Source: a bacterium (lineage in GTDB: Bacteria > Bacillota > Bacilli > Lactobacillales > Streptococcaceae). From it: 64,000 bases of DNA. Below, piece by piece: positions 44,501 to 51,292 of the stretch. Position 1 is the stretch's first letter, and each line of letters begins with the position of its first letter. The notes below the pieces were generated by a model. That model did not search any database, was not told the origin of the DNA, and saw nothing but the letters and a program-made list of their open reading frames with translations. Location of the stretch: assembly GCA_905221205.1 (NCBI GenBank), contig CAJNCG010000001.1, forward strand, positions 186,001 to 250,000, read 5' to 3'. A program made the position numbers and the translations under genes.

Positions 44501-45980
44501 ATGGATTTGTTGCTACATTTTTAGGCGCTAATGAGGTTACGGTAGCCGTTAATTCGTACCCTTCTACTGAAGTTTTAACAGTAAACTTCATACCTTCTTG
44601 AAGCGCTTCGAAAAACTCTCCTTTAGAACTATCTACACGCCCATCCCTACTCTGTGCATTCCCACTGTTATAGAAGTGTTTTGAATAACGAGCCGGACCA
44701 TTTTTCAACCATTCATCGTCTAAAGTTGTACCTTTACGACCATCAGCATATGTTACTTCACGATAGTATGTAAATACCCCTGTTTGTTCTACACCATAGC
44801 GGTCTCTAATCACTTTAGTAACTGGTGCAGATAAATGTTTAACCTCACCTACTTTTGTTCCATCCGTATATGTAATTTTAGATGAACCAAAGTCAAACCA
44901 GTTAATAGATTTCTTCAATTGTTCGGTATTACGATTAGCTGTATACCCTTTAATTACTTCTGATGTTGGAAATGTATATTTTTGACCATTAGCTAAAGTA
45001 ACTTCTGTTTCTCCAATTAAATTTCCTTTAGGATTAACATTTACTTGAATTTTATCAGCATCTGTCAAATCAGGGTTCGCAATACGGAATTGACGGATGA
45101 TTTCTGCTATTTCTTCTTCAGTAACTTTTTGATAATTTGCTACTGGCGTAACTTGCGCAGGTTTAACAACTAATTTGTTATTATTCGTAGTTGCATCTGG
45201 CAACACTGCTTCTACTTTACCTACGTGTCCTGCACGTTTCATCTCAGCATAAACTGCTTCGATAGCTGATGAGATACGTTGGAGTTGGGCATCCAATTCT
45301 TCTTTTGTGATTTCACCTGCAGCAAGAGCTTTTTTAGAAGCTTCGATTTGAACTTTAGCTGAAGCTACTGCAGTTGCGATAGCTTCTTTTCCTGCTTTAT
45401 CTTCTGCTTTTTTATTTGCATAGTTTGAGGCAGTTGTATTCAACACTTCTGCTTCAGACGTCAACTGTTCAAGGACAGTTTTAGTAGCAGTAATTGGGTT
45501 TTCTGCTTTCTTTTCGTCCTTTTTATCAGCTTTTTCATCAACTGCTTTATCAGCTTTTTTGTCTGTTGCAGGAGTTAGAGTTGCTTTTTCTTTATCAGCA
45601 GCTTCTGCTTTTTCAGTTGTAGTAGCTTCAGATGCTTTTTCATCTTTCTTAGATGCTTCAGCAGCTAATTTCGCAACTTCCTCATCACTCAAGGCTGGCT
45701 TTTCTACTACAGCTGCTCCTGTAGTGGCAGAAAGAGCTGGCGTCGTCACATTTTTGACATTCTCACTTGCCTTATCATCTTTTGGAGCAGATGCAACAGC
45801 TTCTGTTTTGTTTTCAGTAGTTGCTTCTTCTGCCTTGGCCGTCGTTTGGGCAGCACCCAAAATCAAGGCTGTCCCCAACAACACACTCGCAGCACCAAAA
45901 TGATACTTACGAATAGAGAAACGTTGGCTCAAGCCATACCAATCAAAAGATTTATTTTTTTGTCTTTTTGATTTATACAT
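32541..45980 (-). CDS. Giant LPXTG-anchored surface adhesin with CshA-like head and mucin-binding-type repeats
   Basis: Predicted 4479-aa cell-wall protein. Start ATG follows a GGAAAG site. A YSIRK-type signal (FSIRKYHFG, 21-29) and hydrophobic stretch end near AKAEE (about 50). Residues about 50-260 are acidic and helical. About 265-720 resemble the CshA non-repeat region (YDGGDAPASYG near 709). A GEVED-type segment follows (RGWVDFNNNGKFD, then SGEVEDF, about 890-970), then CshA fibril-like modules (about 1020-1530). From about 1550 to 4360 I count 11 domains of type B (TRTIKYVYEDG...GEITYGDW), like Muc_B2, and 7 of type A (QKAKVTYID...), like MucBP_2, with six proline-rich linkers (PYVPGTTPVGPDGQPL type). 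A Pro/Lys region, LPNTG at 32637-32651, hydrophobic segment and RKKREDEE tail end it. Adhesion to mucin or host glycans is inferred. Confidence 0.9.
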   Translation of the reverse strand: MYKSKRQKNKSFDWYGLSQRFSIRKYHFGAASVLLGTALILGAAQTTAKAEEATTENKTEAVASAPKDDKASENVKNVTTPALSATTGAAVVEKPALSDEEVAKLAAEASKKDEKASEATTTEKAEAADKEKATLTPATDKKADKAVDEKADKKDEKKAENPITATKTVLEQLTSEAEVLNTTASNYANKKAEDKAGKEAIATAVASAKVQIEASKKALAAGEITKEELDAQLQRISSAIEAVYAEMKRAGHVGKVEAVLPDATTNNNKLVVKPAQVTPVANYQKVTEEEIAEIIRQFRIANPDLTDADKIQVNVNPKGNLIGETEVTLANGQKYTFPTSEVIKGYTANRNTEQLKKSINWFDFGSSKITYTDGTKVGEVKHLSAPVTKVIRDRYGVEQTGVFTYYREVTYADGRKGTTLDDEWLKNGPARYSKHFYNSGNAQSRDGRVDSSKGEFFEALQEGMKFTVKTSVEGYELTATVTSLAPKNVATNPFKDSNGKAYNVMNQDQAATGRRAGDPVDVVLAYQDKTYSHMKHVGLSTDNEDGTPQMTAFTAAYDSANVGVNFSLSATYNSRPVAVNAIAVDAEEAGEIEVLQFETDGTNWEQFLALNKNPKGGNGVVPINSELLGRNNNSFEKPGYKRNEWLSTDKNGNVSMYGTKLFGPAWTTINSGNDLPVGLSQNVSNISIYMNTQGSQAGTIGFVIYDGGDAPASYGSAQHFIGNLVRTNSDGSSTVATQPYLGSQKGDPDFRSVEKEPSGAWVLDDLVNTDKYEKVELKSGTSTVTNEKGDTGIYEVQKNGNTVIRKTDGTTVALRQDDILTISDPTSHLPIKGIFNKAEGVIGVGVLADEGEGQLLDPAVATNYSLRQGAANEYELKGVRANPGTNNEKAYVRGWVDFNNNGKFDLYEASELVEVSKEGTYTLKWKNTPQLLDTSVDSLGVRLRIALDKEDVDLPTGVASSGEVEDFQTHVVHPPRGTRNESKDFQGRDQKLDIRTTELFTATGKTESSKYSAWNQMEPTVAPKFVLTDSIVASEEPTANTTVNVTDPEGTTVYKGAEVVVKDKRGNTLGTAVKVVNPATGKTEYYLSQYTEYDTAGNKVGEYTLNKNGQNGQNIKDATGNYRTTVDFHPEPGYVGTARGAVIRGWDQNRNSTGWDLTDATLKEALASDRLADKDKLTENVNKGYNGNRTMDAVYIPTVIDVRPVGEDITTEDVQGAVQKSNPTIPVYGTVETVTNDKVEDVRYTTDYVILDKTKKPTFATRKETPGKLYTEDTTVDKETTLTLTDGTTVTYKPADKIPAGTKLGNVSSPITVNGTGNVTVSNARFTTGSVPAGSVLEGAQPTATEDTTVLRNGATVVVPAGSKLQVGDELVTPLKIAGGAQITTWKTTFAKGDTIPAGTQTRFEASVVNETSADQLVPKGESITLNGTTYNANNSVIPKGTRTAPTYEDLMNVTLPNAVHIDPQTGEVTSVPRRYTKVTDTEIVIENEGTYTLNQDTGEITFTPDPKFVGTGTGVTKQQPDVDYNDKVAGDPVTSQYGTDYGKATYTPIVKPQSKASITRTIHYVYENDNDNPTSQDSYKDNDPIVAIDNTPVTRTQTIDYTRDYKIFSEAGTTDKEMVTTNQVTDASGHVYNVGDTIPAGTKFNQGSIIIGKWTASSDENSKFKEIISPTVKGYTAEVVTANFTKAGTDGKMGHIHNGKQPVGLYTPVADNTRDVGAYEPLVSEVRSDDKDDFDMYVVYKADTQKAKVTYIDLDATGDARILEVQTAATAPTTGADAKTTYGVTTLQGKSHTAIPYATAETIKKYEDQGYELVTDDYTNTSQGTAVEGGRKFDDDKEVDQAFNVYLRHKKVTRKIKDTQEVTRTIEYKYASTDDVPADKRGTTAAPTVTETLHFERDRTIDYTLAAKEYPTEYATYKAVLDKSGYDSPEEYKARTVYYDHITNKAVAADATDTQKAIVTFGPWTPVGGTSNDAITLSDAEKAKDDKFNLVNSPEVTGYVPDNATVEATAAIDAEADDYKITVLYTPVAQKAVVKFVEVDPTNTDKVITPGLADPIAVTGKSEAAYPATTATSVTDKIAELVKKGYELVENGFVSTDKFDKDAAVDQEYVVKFKAKVVDIPSFDPTKPSSNDNPKPTPGVTPIDPNNPDGPKWTEALINAVKVQEEVTRTIKYVYEDGTPVAESDLTSVADKKVKTLKFTRSGKINVATGEITYGDWSADQTFEAVTSPTLEKYTAAVAGVTPTVSDVPAKTVAATDKDFEEVVVYKTKLITVDPKAPGYKEPKKDEPINPNDPNGPKWTDELLAKLKNTEEVTRTISYTYSTEASELNQAEKDGNKGGTNVAEPFTTKVNYTRVAKVNPVTGEITYGEWEAKDNDTTLEGKAELPKVAGYVATGDVDSSKKDVTSVKAEDKDITEKVVYKALGKYVPVVPEGFTPPTIQDPQYPNNPDDPTKPGTPTTTIPYVPGTTPVGPDGQPLTPKNPANKEEGYLPPAPTTPTGDTTILYVKDGSQIAVTKFVDTTGKGLEPSVVDSGDTGKAFTKDADVTATINKILARGYEKVANVNAGEKDYPSTDAEKVFDADASTNQEYTVTFKPIVKDIPTDPTTPGYVKPEPGQPVDPTKPDGPKWPESVKDLKTTESVTRTIKYVYEDATPVEDGKLGTDVVAKKVQTLEFTRTAKVNLVSGDIEYGAWTPKTTDGFEAVTTPTIDGYTSALVSNPTVSDVPAKTVTADEADYEEVVVYKTKQITIDPNDPNFDPNKPVDPKNPNGPKYKDLKLAEEVKRTITYTYADDVADTTKRGTDAEPKHETTVSFTRTATVNGVTGEITYSEWTAKNNDTTLEGKAVVPVKTGYVATGDVESSKKDVTGVNATDKDIVEKVIYKDLGKFVPVVPEGFTPPTIENPQYPNNPDDPTKPGTPTTTIPYVPGTTPVGPNGQPLTQKDPNDPKQGYNPPVPTNPTEDTTIVYTKDGSQVAVTHFIEVNSETDKTEKGGVAQSIVDTGDAGKAFTKSADVTATINALKAKGYTVVENNYPENGKFDADSKTNQEYKVLVTVKPITVTPNDSTPEPNKPIDPNNPTGPKWTPELIKELEDGRKEEVKRTINYVYADGKKAADSVEETKEFKRSATINPVTGKITFEDWSPAQTFEAVTSPEIKNYTPNKATVPASEVTATAEDINETVVYTTKPSNIDPSKPVDPNSNVTPKPDDQVPNDPKGRTYKELGLIEEVTHTVHYKLADGSDAGIPDNVQTLIFTRTADLDPVTGAISNFGTWKAKDDDTTIDAITTPKKDGYVASAKTSTERTSVQATDKDSEETIIYRKLGSYVPVIPEGVTPPANTDLTPKPYENPTNEDPTKPGTPAETPVVPYIPGTTPVGPDGKPLTPKDPNDPTKGYEVPKVPEDPTQNTTITYVKDGSQVALVHFIKADGTAVHVSVAEAGDTGKAIKTTNVDKVKAELEAKGYEVVAPTDAAYTAERVAFYADANRTFDDKDDKGNNGISQVYYVIVKEGITPIDPDKPLDPNNPNVTPKPGDKVPGDPKQRTYEQLGLLDEVNRTINYRYANTDKVEEAKRGQEAAATVEQKLRYSRKGDLNKVTGEITYTSDWTEPQTLAEVTSPVIEGYVADIKAAEKVENVAHDAADSVVNVVYTPLGKYVPKVPEGFEVPKVEKPQYPNDPTDPTRPGTPTTVIPHVPGTTPKDPNGNPLKPVDPNDPSKGYVPPTPENPTEDTEITYEKDTQKAKVTYVVEGTGTVLHTDNLEGKSGEPIEYSTATKLAELKALGYDLVSDGFTTATDKNYDKDTKVDQSFVVTVTPHVEPIKPVDPENPNDPNRPKPGQPIDPKNPDGPKWTEDLIKKIDTTRHVNRTITYVNEKGEEVAKKVTDKVTFAREAKINSVTGEITYGNWTAKDGDTTFDKVESPVVKGYILKDAKQKEVAATTGLTADSKDENIEVVYTKLGSWVPNIPGTPTDPLPYPNDPKDPTKPGNDKPIVPYVPGTTPVVPKDPTKPISPDNPLVPLTPVDPKDPSKGYEVPPVPTDPGTDTPITYVTDKQKAITNFVDEKGKVVSTPVVDEGDSGSNFNKSKVDEVTKTIERLEKAGYRVVKNEFPSKDTDRVFDKDKSVDQIFTVTVAERIIPVTPGKPVDPNDPNLPKNPDGTPVTPSTPKPGKPVFPNDPNSPVWPNTVKDLVTEKSATRTINYVDRNGKEVSETRTETIKFTREAKVNLVTGEITYGEWTTDRNDDIFNGYPVPVVKGYIAKAGDLESSTKDVQVTPDTIKDINETVIYDKLGSWIPNIPGTPTNPITYPNDPKDPTKPGTDKPKVPYVPGFIPVDPNGNPLKPVDPNDPTKGYEVPEVPGDPTQDTPINYIPKDPTPNPTPYPGPTPAPTPKPEPKPEPKPEPKPEPETPQPVTPADNGDNNGNNNGTPATPAQPATPSTPQYMDGQRELPNTGTEDHASLAALGLLGALSGFGLIARKKREDEE
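32637..32651 (-). other. Codons of the LPNTG sortase signal
   Basis: On the minus strand these five codons read LPNTG. They are followed by a hydrophobic stretch (ASLAALGLLGALSGFGLI) and the basic tail RKKREDEE, the complete cell-wall sorting signal for SrtA. Confidence 0.95.
32855..38715 (-). repeat. Six-fold proline-rich linker array inside the adhesin gene
   Basis: Coding repeats with the pattern VPEGFTPP...YPNDPTDPTKPGTP...VPYVPGTTP...GY.VP.VP lie at about 32.86-33.11, 33.86-34.11, 34.79-35.03, 35.75-36.01, 37.08-37.33 and 38.47-38.71 kb. They separate blocks of one type A and one or two type B domains, giving a period of about 0.9-1.4 kb. Two linkers share a 66-bp identical stretch (37207-37272 and 38590-38655). 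Confidence 0.85.
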
Positions 45981-45995
45981 AATGTTCACTTTCCA

Positions 45996-46017
45996 TTTTT
46001 AATTATGTAATTAAAAA
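45996..46017. promoter_or_regulatory. Perfect 22-bp AT palindrome in the adhesin leader
   Basis: TTTTTAATTA, TG, TAATTAAAAA is a perfect inverted repeat. It lies between the predicted transcription start and the ribosome binding site of the adhesin gene, ending about 15 bp before its ATG. It could be an operator or a weak RNA hairpin; no known regulator is recognised. Confidence 0.5.
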
Positions 46018-46036
46018 TTACAATTACATAGTATAT

Positions 46037-46065
46037 ATTTTACCACAGAAAGACTATCAGGACAA
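46037..46065 (-). promoter_or_regulatory. Promoter of the adhesin gene
   Basis: On the minus strand, -35 TTGTCC (46060-46065) and -10 TAAAAT (46037-46042) are 17 bp apart, with TGG in the extended -10 position. The transcript would start about 50 bp before the ATG. Confidence 0.6.
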
Positions 46066-46177
46066 GGATAATCACCCGTTTTTTTACTGTGTTATAAAAG
46101 TATTTTTCTTCTCTTTTTAAAAGTTAATATGTTAAAATATATGTACTGGTGCATATTATTCTTTGGAGAGATTAATC

Positions 46178-46206
46178 TTGGTTTTTCCCTATTTTTTTGA
46201 TATAAT
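46178..46206 (+). promoter_or_regulatory. Promoter of pepX
   Basis: -35 TTGGTT (46178-46183) and a consensus -10 TATAAT (46201-46206) are separated by 17 bp, with TGA as extended -10. It is divergent from the adhesin promoter. Confidence 0.7.
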
Positions 46207-46236
46207 AATCTTAAGTATAATTTTATTGGAGGTTTT

Positions 46237-48510
46237 ATGCGTTTTAATCAATTTAGCTATTTAGCGCTACCCAGAGATAGAATTATCTTTGAATTAAAAA
46301 AGTATGGGTTTGATTTACCAGTCAACATTACAAATAAAAAAATGCTTGAAGCGTTTCTTATTCGTTTCTTTTTTAATTATAAAGATAGTGCCTATCCTCT
46401 ATCCAGTTTGGCAGTTGATAAAGAAACTGACTTACTGACTTTTTTTCAGTCAGACAAAGAGTTGACTGCGGATATTTTCTACACTGTGGCCTTTCAACTT
46501 TTAGGCTTTTCTTATTTTGTTGACTTCGAAGACAGTGAAGTTTTTCGTAAAGAGACTGGTTTTCCTATTGTGTATGGTGACTTGATTGAAAATCTCTATC
46601 AGTTACTTAATACTCGCACCAAAAAGGGAAATACTCTTATCGACCAACTTGTTAGTGACGGTCTTATTCCTGAGGATAATGACTACCACTACTTTAACGG
46701 CAAGAGTTTGGCTACTTTTTCTAGCCATGATGTCATTCGAGAAGTCGTTTACGTTGAGTCTCGTGTCGATACTGACCACAAAGGGCTTCCAGACCTAGTC
46801 AAGGTCAGCATCATTCGTCCTCGTTATGACGGACAAATCCCTGCTATCATGACAGCCAGCCCCTACCATCAGGGAACCAATGACAAGGCCAGCGATAAGG
46901 CTCTCTACAAGATGGAGGGCGAGCTTGAGGGCAAACCCGCTCACAAGATTGAGCTTAAAGAACCTCAACTCAATCTCGTCCAACCCCAAGGTCAGGCTGA
47001 GCTTGTAACAGAAGCTGAGGAAAAGCTAACGCACATCAACTCTAGCTATACTCTCAACGACTACTTCCTTCCACGAGGTTTTGCTAATCTATATGTTTCA
47101 GGTGTTGGTACCAAAGACTCTACTGGTTTCATGACTAATGGGGACTACCAGCAAATCGAGGCTTATAAAAATGTCATCGATTGGCTCAATGGTCGTTGCC
47201 GTGCCTTTACCGACCACACGCGCCAGCGTCAAGTCAAGGCTGACTGGTCAAACGGAAAAGTTGCCACAACTGGACTTTCTTATCTAGGTACCATGTCCAA
47301 TGGTCTTGCGACTACAGGCGTTGATGGTTTAGAAGTTATCATTGCCGAGGCCGGCATTTCTTCATGGTACAACTACTACCGTGAAAACGGTCTGGTAACT
47401 AGCCCAGGAGGTTATCCAGGTGAGGACTTTGACTCCCTTGCTGAGTTAACCTATTCTCGTAATCTCATGGCTGGCGACTATATCCGTGGCAATGAAGCTC
47501 ACCAAGCTGACTTGGAAAAAGTAAAAGAGCAGTTAGATCGCAAGTCTGGAGACTATAATCAGTTTTGGCATGACCGCAATTATTTGCTCAATGCTGATAA
47601 AGTAAAGGCAGAGGTTGTCTTTACTCATGGTTCACAGGATTGGAATGTTAAACCACTCCATGTTTACCAGATGTTCCATGCCCTTCCTACTCATATAAAC
47701 AAGCATCTCTTTTTCCATAATGGTGCTCATGTGTATATGAACAACTGGCAGTCCATTGACTTCCGTGAGTCTATGAATGCCTTATTGACTAAGAAATTAC
47801 TGGGACAGGAAACAGAGTTTCAACTTCCTACTGTTATCTGGCAGGACAATAGCACTCCTCAGACTTGGTTATTGCTTGATAACTTCGGTGGGCAAGATAA
47901 CTTTGAAACCTTCTCACTTGGTCAAGAAGAGCAGGTTATTCAAAACCAGTACTCAGATGAGGATTTTGAGCGTTATGGTAAGACCTACCAGACCTTCAAT
48001 ACAGAACTTTATCAAGGGAAAGTCAATCAAATTACAATTGACCTTCTTGTGACCAAAGACATTCACTTGAACGGTCGAGCTCAGCTTAATCTTCGTATCA
48101 AATCCAGCACAAACAAAGGGTTATTATCAGCCCAACTGCTAGAATTTGGACAGAAGAAATACCTACAACCTTATCCAGCTGTTTTAAGTGCTAGAACCAT
48201 TGACAACGGTCGCTACCACATGTTGGAAAATCTCTGTGAATTACCATTTCGTGAAAATCAACAACGAGTCGTGACAAAAGGCTACCTCAATTTACAGAAT
48301 AGAAATGATTTACTGTTAGTCGAGGATATTACTGCAGATGAATGGATGGATGTGCAATTTGAACTGCAACCAACTATTTACAAGCTAAAAGAAGGAGATA
48401 CTCTCCGTTTGGTCCTTTATACTACTGACTTTGAAATCACCATCCGTGACAATACCGCTTACCAGCTGACTGTTGATCTTGAACAGTCTACACTTATCCT
48501 ACCTTACTAA
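46237..48510 (+). CDS. pepX: Xaa-Pro dipeptidyl-peptidase
   Basis: Serine peptidase that releases X-Pro dipeptides from peptide N-termini. The 757-aa length is normal for streptococcal PepX. It starts [20 protein letters not shown] behind a GGAGG site. The alpha/beta-hydrolase core shows the nucleophile in [13 protein letters not shown] (about 344-356), the Asp region [18 protein letters not shown] and the His in [13 protein letters not shown]-terminal jelly-roll domain ends ILPY. A decayed partial copy of the gene end lies right behind the stop codon. Confidence 0.97.
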   Translation: MRFNQFSYLALPRDRIIFELKKYGFDLPVNITNKKMLEAFLIRFFFNYKDSAYPLSSLAVDKETDLLTFFQSDKELTADIFYTVAFQLLGFSYFVDFEDSEVFRKETGFPIVYGDLIENLYQLLNTRTKKGNTLIDQLVSDGLIPEDNDYHYFNGKSLATFSSHDVIREVVYVESRVDTDHKGLPDLVKVSIIRPRYDGQIPAIMTASPYHQGTNDKASDKALYKMEGELEGKPAHKIELKEPQLNLVQPQGQAELVTEAEEKLTHINSSYTLNDYFLPRGFANLYVSGVGTKDSTGFMTNGDYQQIEAYKNVIDWLNGRCRAFTDHTRQRQVKADWSNGKVATTGLSYLGTMSNGLATTGVDGLEVIIAEAGISSWYNYYRENGLVTSPGGYPGEDFDSLAELTYSRNLMAGDYIRGNEAHQADLEKVKEQLDRKSGDYNQFWHDRNYLLNADKVKAEVVFTHGSQDWNVKPLHVYQMFHALPTHINKHLFFHNGAHVYMNNWQSIDFRESMNALLTKKLLGQETEFQLPTVIWQDNSTPQTWLLLDNFGGQDNFETFSLGQEEQVIQNQYSDEDFERYGKTYQTFNTELYQGKVNQITIDLLVTKDIHLNGRAQLNLRIKSSTNKGLLSAQLLEFGQKKYLQPYPAVLSARTIDNGRYHMLENLCELPFRENQQRVVTKGYLNLQNRNDLLLVEDITADEWMDVQFELQPTIYKLKEGDTLRLVLYTTDFEITIRDNTAYQLTVDLEQSTLILPY

Positions 48511-49029
48511 AAGGTATAAGCTATCAGACTTTCAATATTGAAATTTTCCAAGGAAGGCTTAATTACGTGACCATTTGCCTTCCTATAACCAATAACCCCC
48601 ACTTGAATAGTCTAACGAAACATAAATTTGGTATCAAATCCTGTCCAAAGAACAGATTATACTACCCCCGCTGCTGAACCTTGGACAAAAGATACTAACA
48701 CCCCTAACCAACATGTGTAACCCTCTATCATACACGCTACCACACCACATGTTGGATAATCTCTGTGAATTACCGTTTAGTATAAATTCACAAAAAGCCG
48801 TGACAAAATGCTACCATAATTAAATGATTCACTGCCAGTAAAGAACAGCAATGCAGATGAACGGATTAACCTCCAATTCATCTGTACTTAACTAGTGACA
48901 AGTTAAAAGAAGGAGATTTTCTCCATCTAGTTCTTTATACTACTGACTTTGAAATCATCATACGTGACAATACCGCTTACCACTCGACTGACGATTTCGA
49001 TCAGTCCACGCTTTCTGTACTTTGTACAA
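48511..49029 (+). pseudogene. Decayed tandem duplicate of the pepX 3' end
   Basis: This 520-bp stretch has no intact gene but aligns by eye, in order and with small gaps, to pepX positions about 47970-48505. Clear matches include ACCACATGTTGGA.AATCTC (48752 against 48218) and TACTACTGACTTTGAAATCA (48937 against 48417), followed by GTGACAATACCGCTTACCA. The 3' part is much closer (well over 80% identity by eye) than the 5' part. Stop codons and frameshifts break the frame. It begins directly after the pepX stop, so it is a tandem partial duplication or a recombined relic. Confidence 0.8.
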
Positions 49030-49042
49030 GGAGTAATATTTT

Positions 49043-49513
49043 ATGAATAAATCTGAACACCGACACCAACTCATACGAGCTCTTGTAACGAAAAACAAGA
49101 TTCATACTCAAGCTGAGCTACAAGCTCTGCTTGCAGATAATGACATTCAAGTTACACAAGCTACACTTTCGAGAGATATTAAAAGTATGAACCTCTCAAA
49201 AGTACGTGAAGAAGACAACTCTTATTACGTTCTCAATACAGGTTCTATCTCAAAATGGGAGAAACGTCTTGAAATTTATATGGAAGATGCTCTTGTCTTG
49301 ATGCGTCCCGTTCAACACCAAGTCCTCCTTAAAACCCTTCCTGGACTTGCGCAATCCTTTGGTTCTATCATTGATGCATTAAGTTTCTCTGACGCTATCG
49401 CTACCCTCTGTGGTGATGATGTCTGCCTTGTCATCTGTGAAGATGCAGAAGCTGCTCAAAGATGCTTTGAAGAACTGAAAAAATTCGCTCCACCATTTTT
49501 CTTTGAAGAATAA
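49043..49513 (+). CDS. ArgR/AhrC family transcriptional regulator (second copy)
   Basis: 156-aa paralogue of the ArgR at 12.8 kb. It has a winged-helix domain (about 1-70) with [20 protein letters not shown], the family's recognition helix, and a C-terminal oligomerisation/arginine domain (about 80-150, [22 protein letters not shown]). It starts [18 protein letters not shown] behind an AAGGAG site. TGTAC-TTT-GTACA stands at 49016-49028 over the ribosome binding site. A terminator follows. It probably acts with ArgR on arginine genes, which are not in the window. Confidence 0.9.
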   Translation: MNKSEHRHQLIRALVTKNKIHTQAELQALLADNDIQVTQATLSRDIKSMNLSKVREEDNSYYVLNTGSISKWEKRLEIYMEDALVLMRPVQHQVLLKTLPGLAQSFGSIIDALSFSDAIATLCGDDVCLVICEDAEAAQRCFEELKKFAPPFFFEE

Positions 49514-49516
49514 CAA

Positions 49517-49550
49517 AATTCCGTGTCCTGATGAGGCACGGAATTCTTTT
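49517..49550 (+). terminator. Terminator of the second argR
   Basis: AATTCCGTG (49517-49525) pairs with CACGGAATT (49537-49545), extended inside by CCT/AGG. TTTT follows. It could also serve the convergent gene at 49558-49716. Confidence 0.88.
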
Positions 49551-49557
49551 ATATTCT

Positions 49558-49716
49558 TTACTGAGATGGTTTTTCTTTTTTAGTTCGTGCCAATCTCAGG
49601 GCACGATTTGGATTGAGACGATTAAATAGTTCTTCCAATTTCTTTTCATTCCAAACATCTGCGGCAGAAACGAAATTACCATCCGCATCTCGGAAAGATA
49701 TCGGTTTATCTCCCAT
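49558..49716 (-). CDS. Small hypothetical protein downstream of obg
   Basis: 52-aa open frame starting MGDKPISFRDADGNFVSAAD and ending KKEKPSQ, with an AGGAGA site 5-10 bp upstream. It lies 9 bp after the obg stop codon, so it is cotranscribed with obg. The protein is hydrophilic with a basic C-terminal part (NPNRALRLARTKKEK), without membrane segments. I recall similar small proteins next to obg in streptococci, but no function is known. Confidence 0.8.
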   Translation of the reverse strand: MGDKPISFRDADGNFVSAADVWNEKKLEELFNRLNPNRALRLARTKKEKPSQ

Positions 49717-49725
49717 ATCAGTCTC

Positions 49726-51036
49726 CTAGTCTACAAATTCAAACTCAAATTTACCAATGCGGACCAAATCGCCATCTTTAGCACCACGCGCACGAAGGGC
49801 TTCATCAACCCCCATACCACGTAATTGACGGGCAAATTTCATGACTGATTCGTCACGATCAAAGTTGGTCATATTGAAGAGTTTCATGAGTTTTTCACCA
49901 GAAAGCACCCACGTTGCATCGTCATCACGACTAATTTCAAATGCTTTTTCTTCCTCGTCAAAGCCATAGTAAGCTTCTTCTTCCATATCTGACTCGTCAT
50001 AGAGCAAGAATTCTGGTGTCTTATCTAACAATTCAGCTGTAGCATCCAAGAGCGTTGCCAGACCTTGCTTGGTCAAACCAGAAATCGGGAAGATTGCTGG
50101 TAACTCTTCAAATTCATCATAGTTTTCAGCCAATTTTTTCTTGAATTCTGCAAGATTTTCTTGACTCTCAGGCATATCCATCTTATTGGCTACAATAATC
50201 TGTGGACGCTCCATGAGGCGAAGATTGTATGACTCCAACTCCTTATTGATAGCTAGGTAGTCCTCATAAGGATCACGGCCTTCACTAGCTGACATATCAA
50301 TGATGTGAAGAATGACACGTGTACGCTCGATGTGTCGGAGGAACTGAGTTCCCAAACCAACACCTTGACTAGCGCCTTCAATCAAACCTGGCAAGTCGGC
50401 CACTGCAAAGGATTCACCTGATTGGGTACGAACCATACCTAGATTTGGCACAATAGTCGTAAAGTGGTAGGCACCAATTTTAGGTTTAGCTGATGTAATA
50501 ACACTTAGAAGTGTTGATTTCCCAACAGATGGAAATCCTACTAAACCGACATCCGCAAGGATTTTAAGTTCTAACTGTAATTCACGCTCTTGACCTGGTT
50601 CTCCATTTTCAGAGATTTCCGGTGCAGGATTTTTTGGTGTCGCAAAGCGGATATTTCCACGTCCACCACGACCACCGTGGGCAACGATAAATTCTTGACC
50701 GTGTTCAATCAAATCTGTCAAGACCTTGCCAGTCTCTGCGTCACGTACAGTAGTTCCCTGAGGCACACGAACACGAAGGTCTTCGGCACCACGACCATGC
50801 ATCCCTTTGGTCATACCTTTTTCACCAGAATCCGCCTTGAAATGGCGATTGTAGCGGAAATCCATCAAGGTACGTAGTCCTTCATCTACAACGAAAACTA
50901 CATTTCCTCCACGACCACCGTCACCACCCCAAGGACCGCCATTAGGGACATATTTTTCACGGCGAAAGGCAACCATACCATCGCCACCATTACCAGCCTT
51001 GACCTTAATCTTAGCTGTATCTAAAAACATACTCAT
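49726..51036 (-). CDS. obgE: GTPase Obg/CgtA
   Basis: Essential ribosome-associated GTPase. The 436-aa protein has the glycine-rich Obg fold (about 1-158; [36 protein letters not shown]), the G domain with [12 protein letters not shown] (about 168-179), DLPGLIEGA and NKMD, and the C-terminal OCT domain found in Gram-positive Obg (about 340-436, [20 protein letters not shown]). The start [18 protein letters not shown] is the usual streptococcal one. Confidence 0.97.
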   Translation of the reverse strand: MSMFLDTAKIKVKAGNGGDGMVAFRREKYVPNGGPWGGDGGRGGNVVFVVDEGLRTLMDFRYNRHFKADSGEKGMTKGMHGRGAEDLRVRVPQGTTVRDAETGKVLTDLIEHGQEFIVAHGGRGGRGNIRFATPKNPAPEISENGEPGQERELQLELKILADVGLVGFPSVGKSTLLSVITSAKPKIGAYHFTTIVPNLGMVRTQSGESFAVADLPGLIEGASQGVGLGTQFLRHIERTRVILHIIDMSASEGRDPYEDYLAINKELESYNLRLMERPQIIVANKMDMPESQENLAEFKKKLAENYDEFEELPAIFPISGLTKQGLATLLDATAELLDKTPEFLLYDESDMEEEAYYGFDEEEKAFEISRDDDATWVLSGEKLMKLFNMTNFDRDESVMKFARQLRGMGVDEALRARGAKDGDLVRIGKFEFEFVD

Positions 51037-51047
51037 TTTTTCTTCTC

Positions 51048-51077
51048 ACTTTAAAAAAGGGCTGGGAAATCCCAGTC
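51048..51077 (-). terminator. Terminator of the DUF4044 gene
   Basis: CTGGG and CCCAG (within 51062-51076) form a GC-rich hairpin. On the minus strand six T follow. It lies 24 bp after the small gene's stop codon and just before obg. Confidence 0.8.
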
Positions 51078-51099
51078 ACAAAATTTTCTTGAACCTATT

Positions 51100-51234
51100 T
51101 TATAGATTACTTAGGGCACCAATAGCAGTTGCAAAAATACCCAAAATACTTGCTAATAGCATAATAACTACGATAATTAAAGTTAATTTCTCAAAAAAGG
51201 TTTTTTTACGATTTCCATTATCTCCAAATGCCAT
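51100..51234 (-). CDS. DUF4044 family small membrane protein
   Basis: 44-aa protein starting MAFGDNGNRKKTFFEKLTLI, with a GGAGAG site upstream. A basic N-terminal part is followed by one transmembrane segment (about 18-38, LIIVVIMLLASILGIFATA). The arrangement and the G-N-RKKT-FEKLT start match a family of tiny streptococcal membrane proteins I know as DUF4044; the role is unknown. Confidence 0.8.
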   Translation of the reverse strand: MAFGDNGNRKKTFFEKLTLIIVVIMLLASILGIFATAIGALSNL

Positions 51235-51292
51235 TTTTCTCTCCTTCGTTACATTCTATTTTCTATTATCTTAGCATGAATTCAGCTAGTTT

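Noticed and set aside
32625..45903. Many plus-strand open frames opposite the adhesin gene, rich in Trp, Cys, Ile and Ser
   Set aside because: They lack ribosome binding sites and mirror the repeated Pro, Thr and Lys codons of the true gene. They are antisense shadows.
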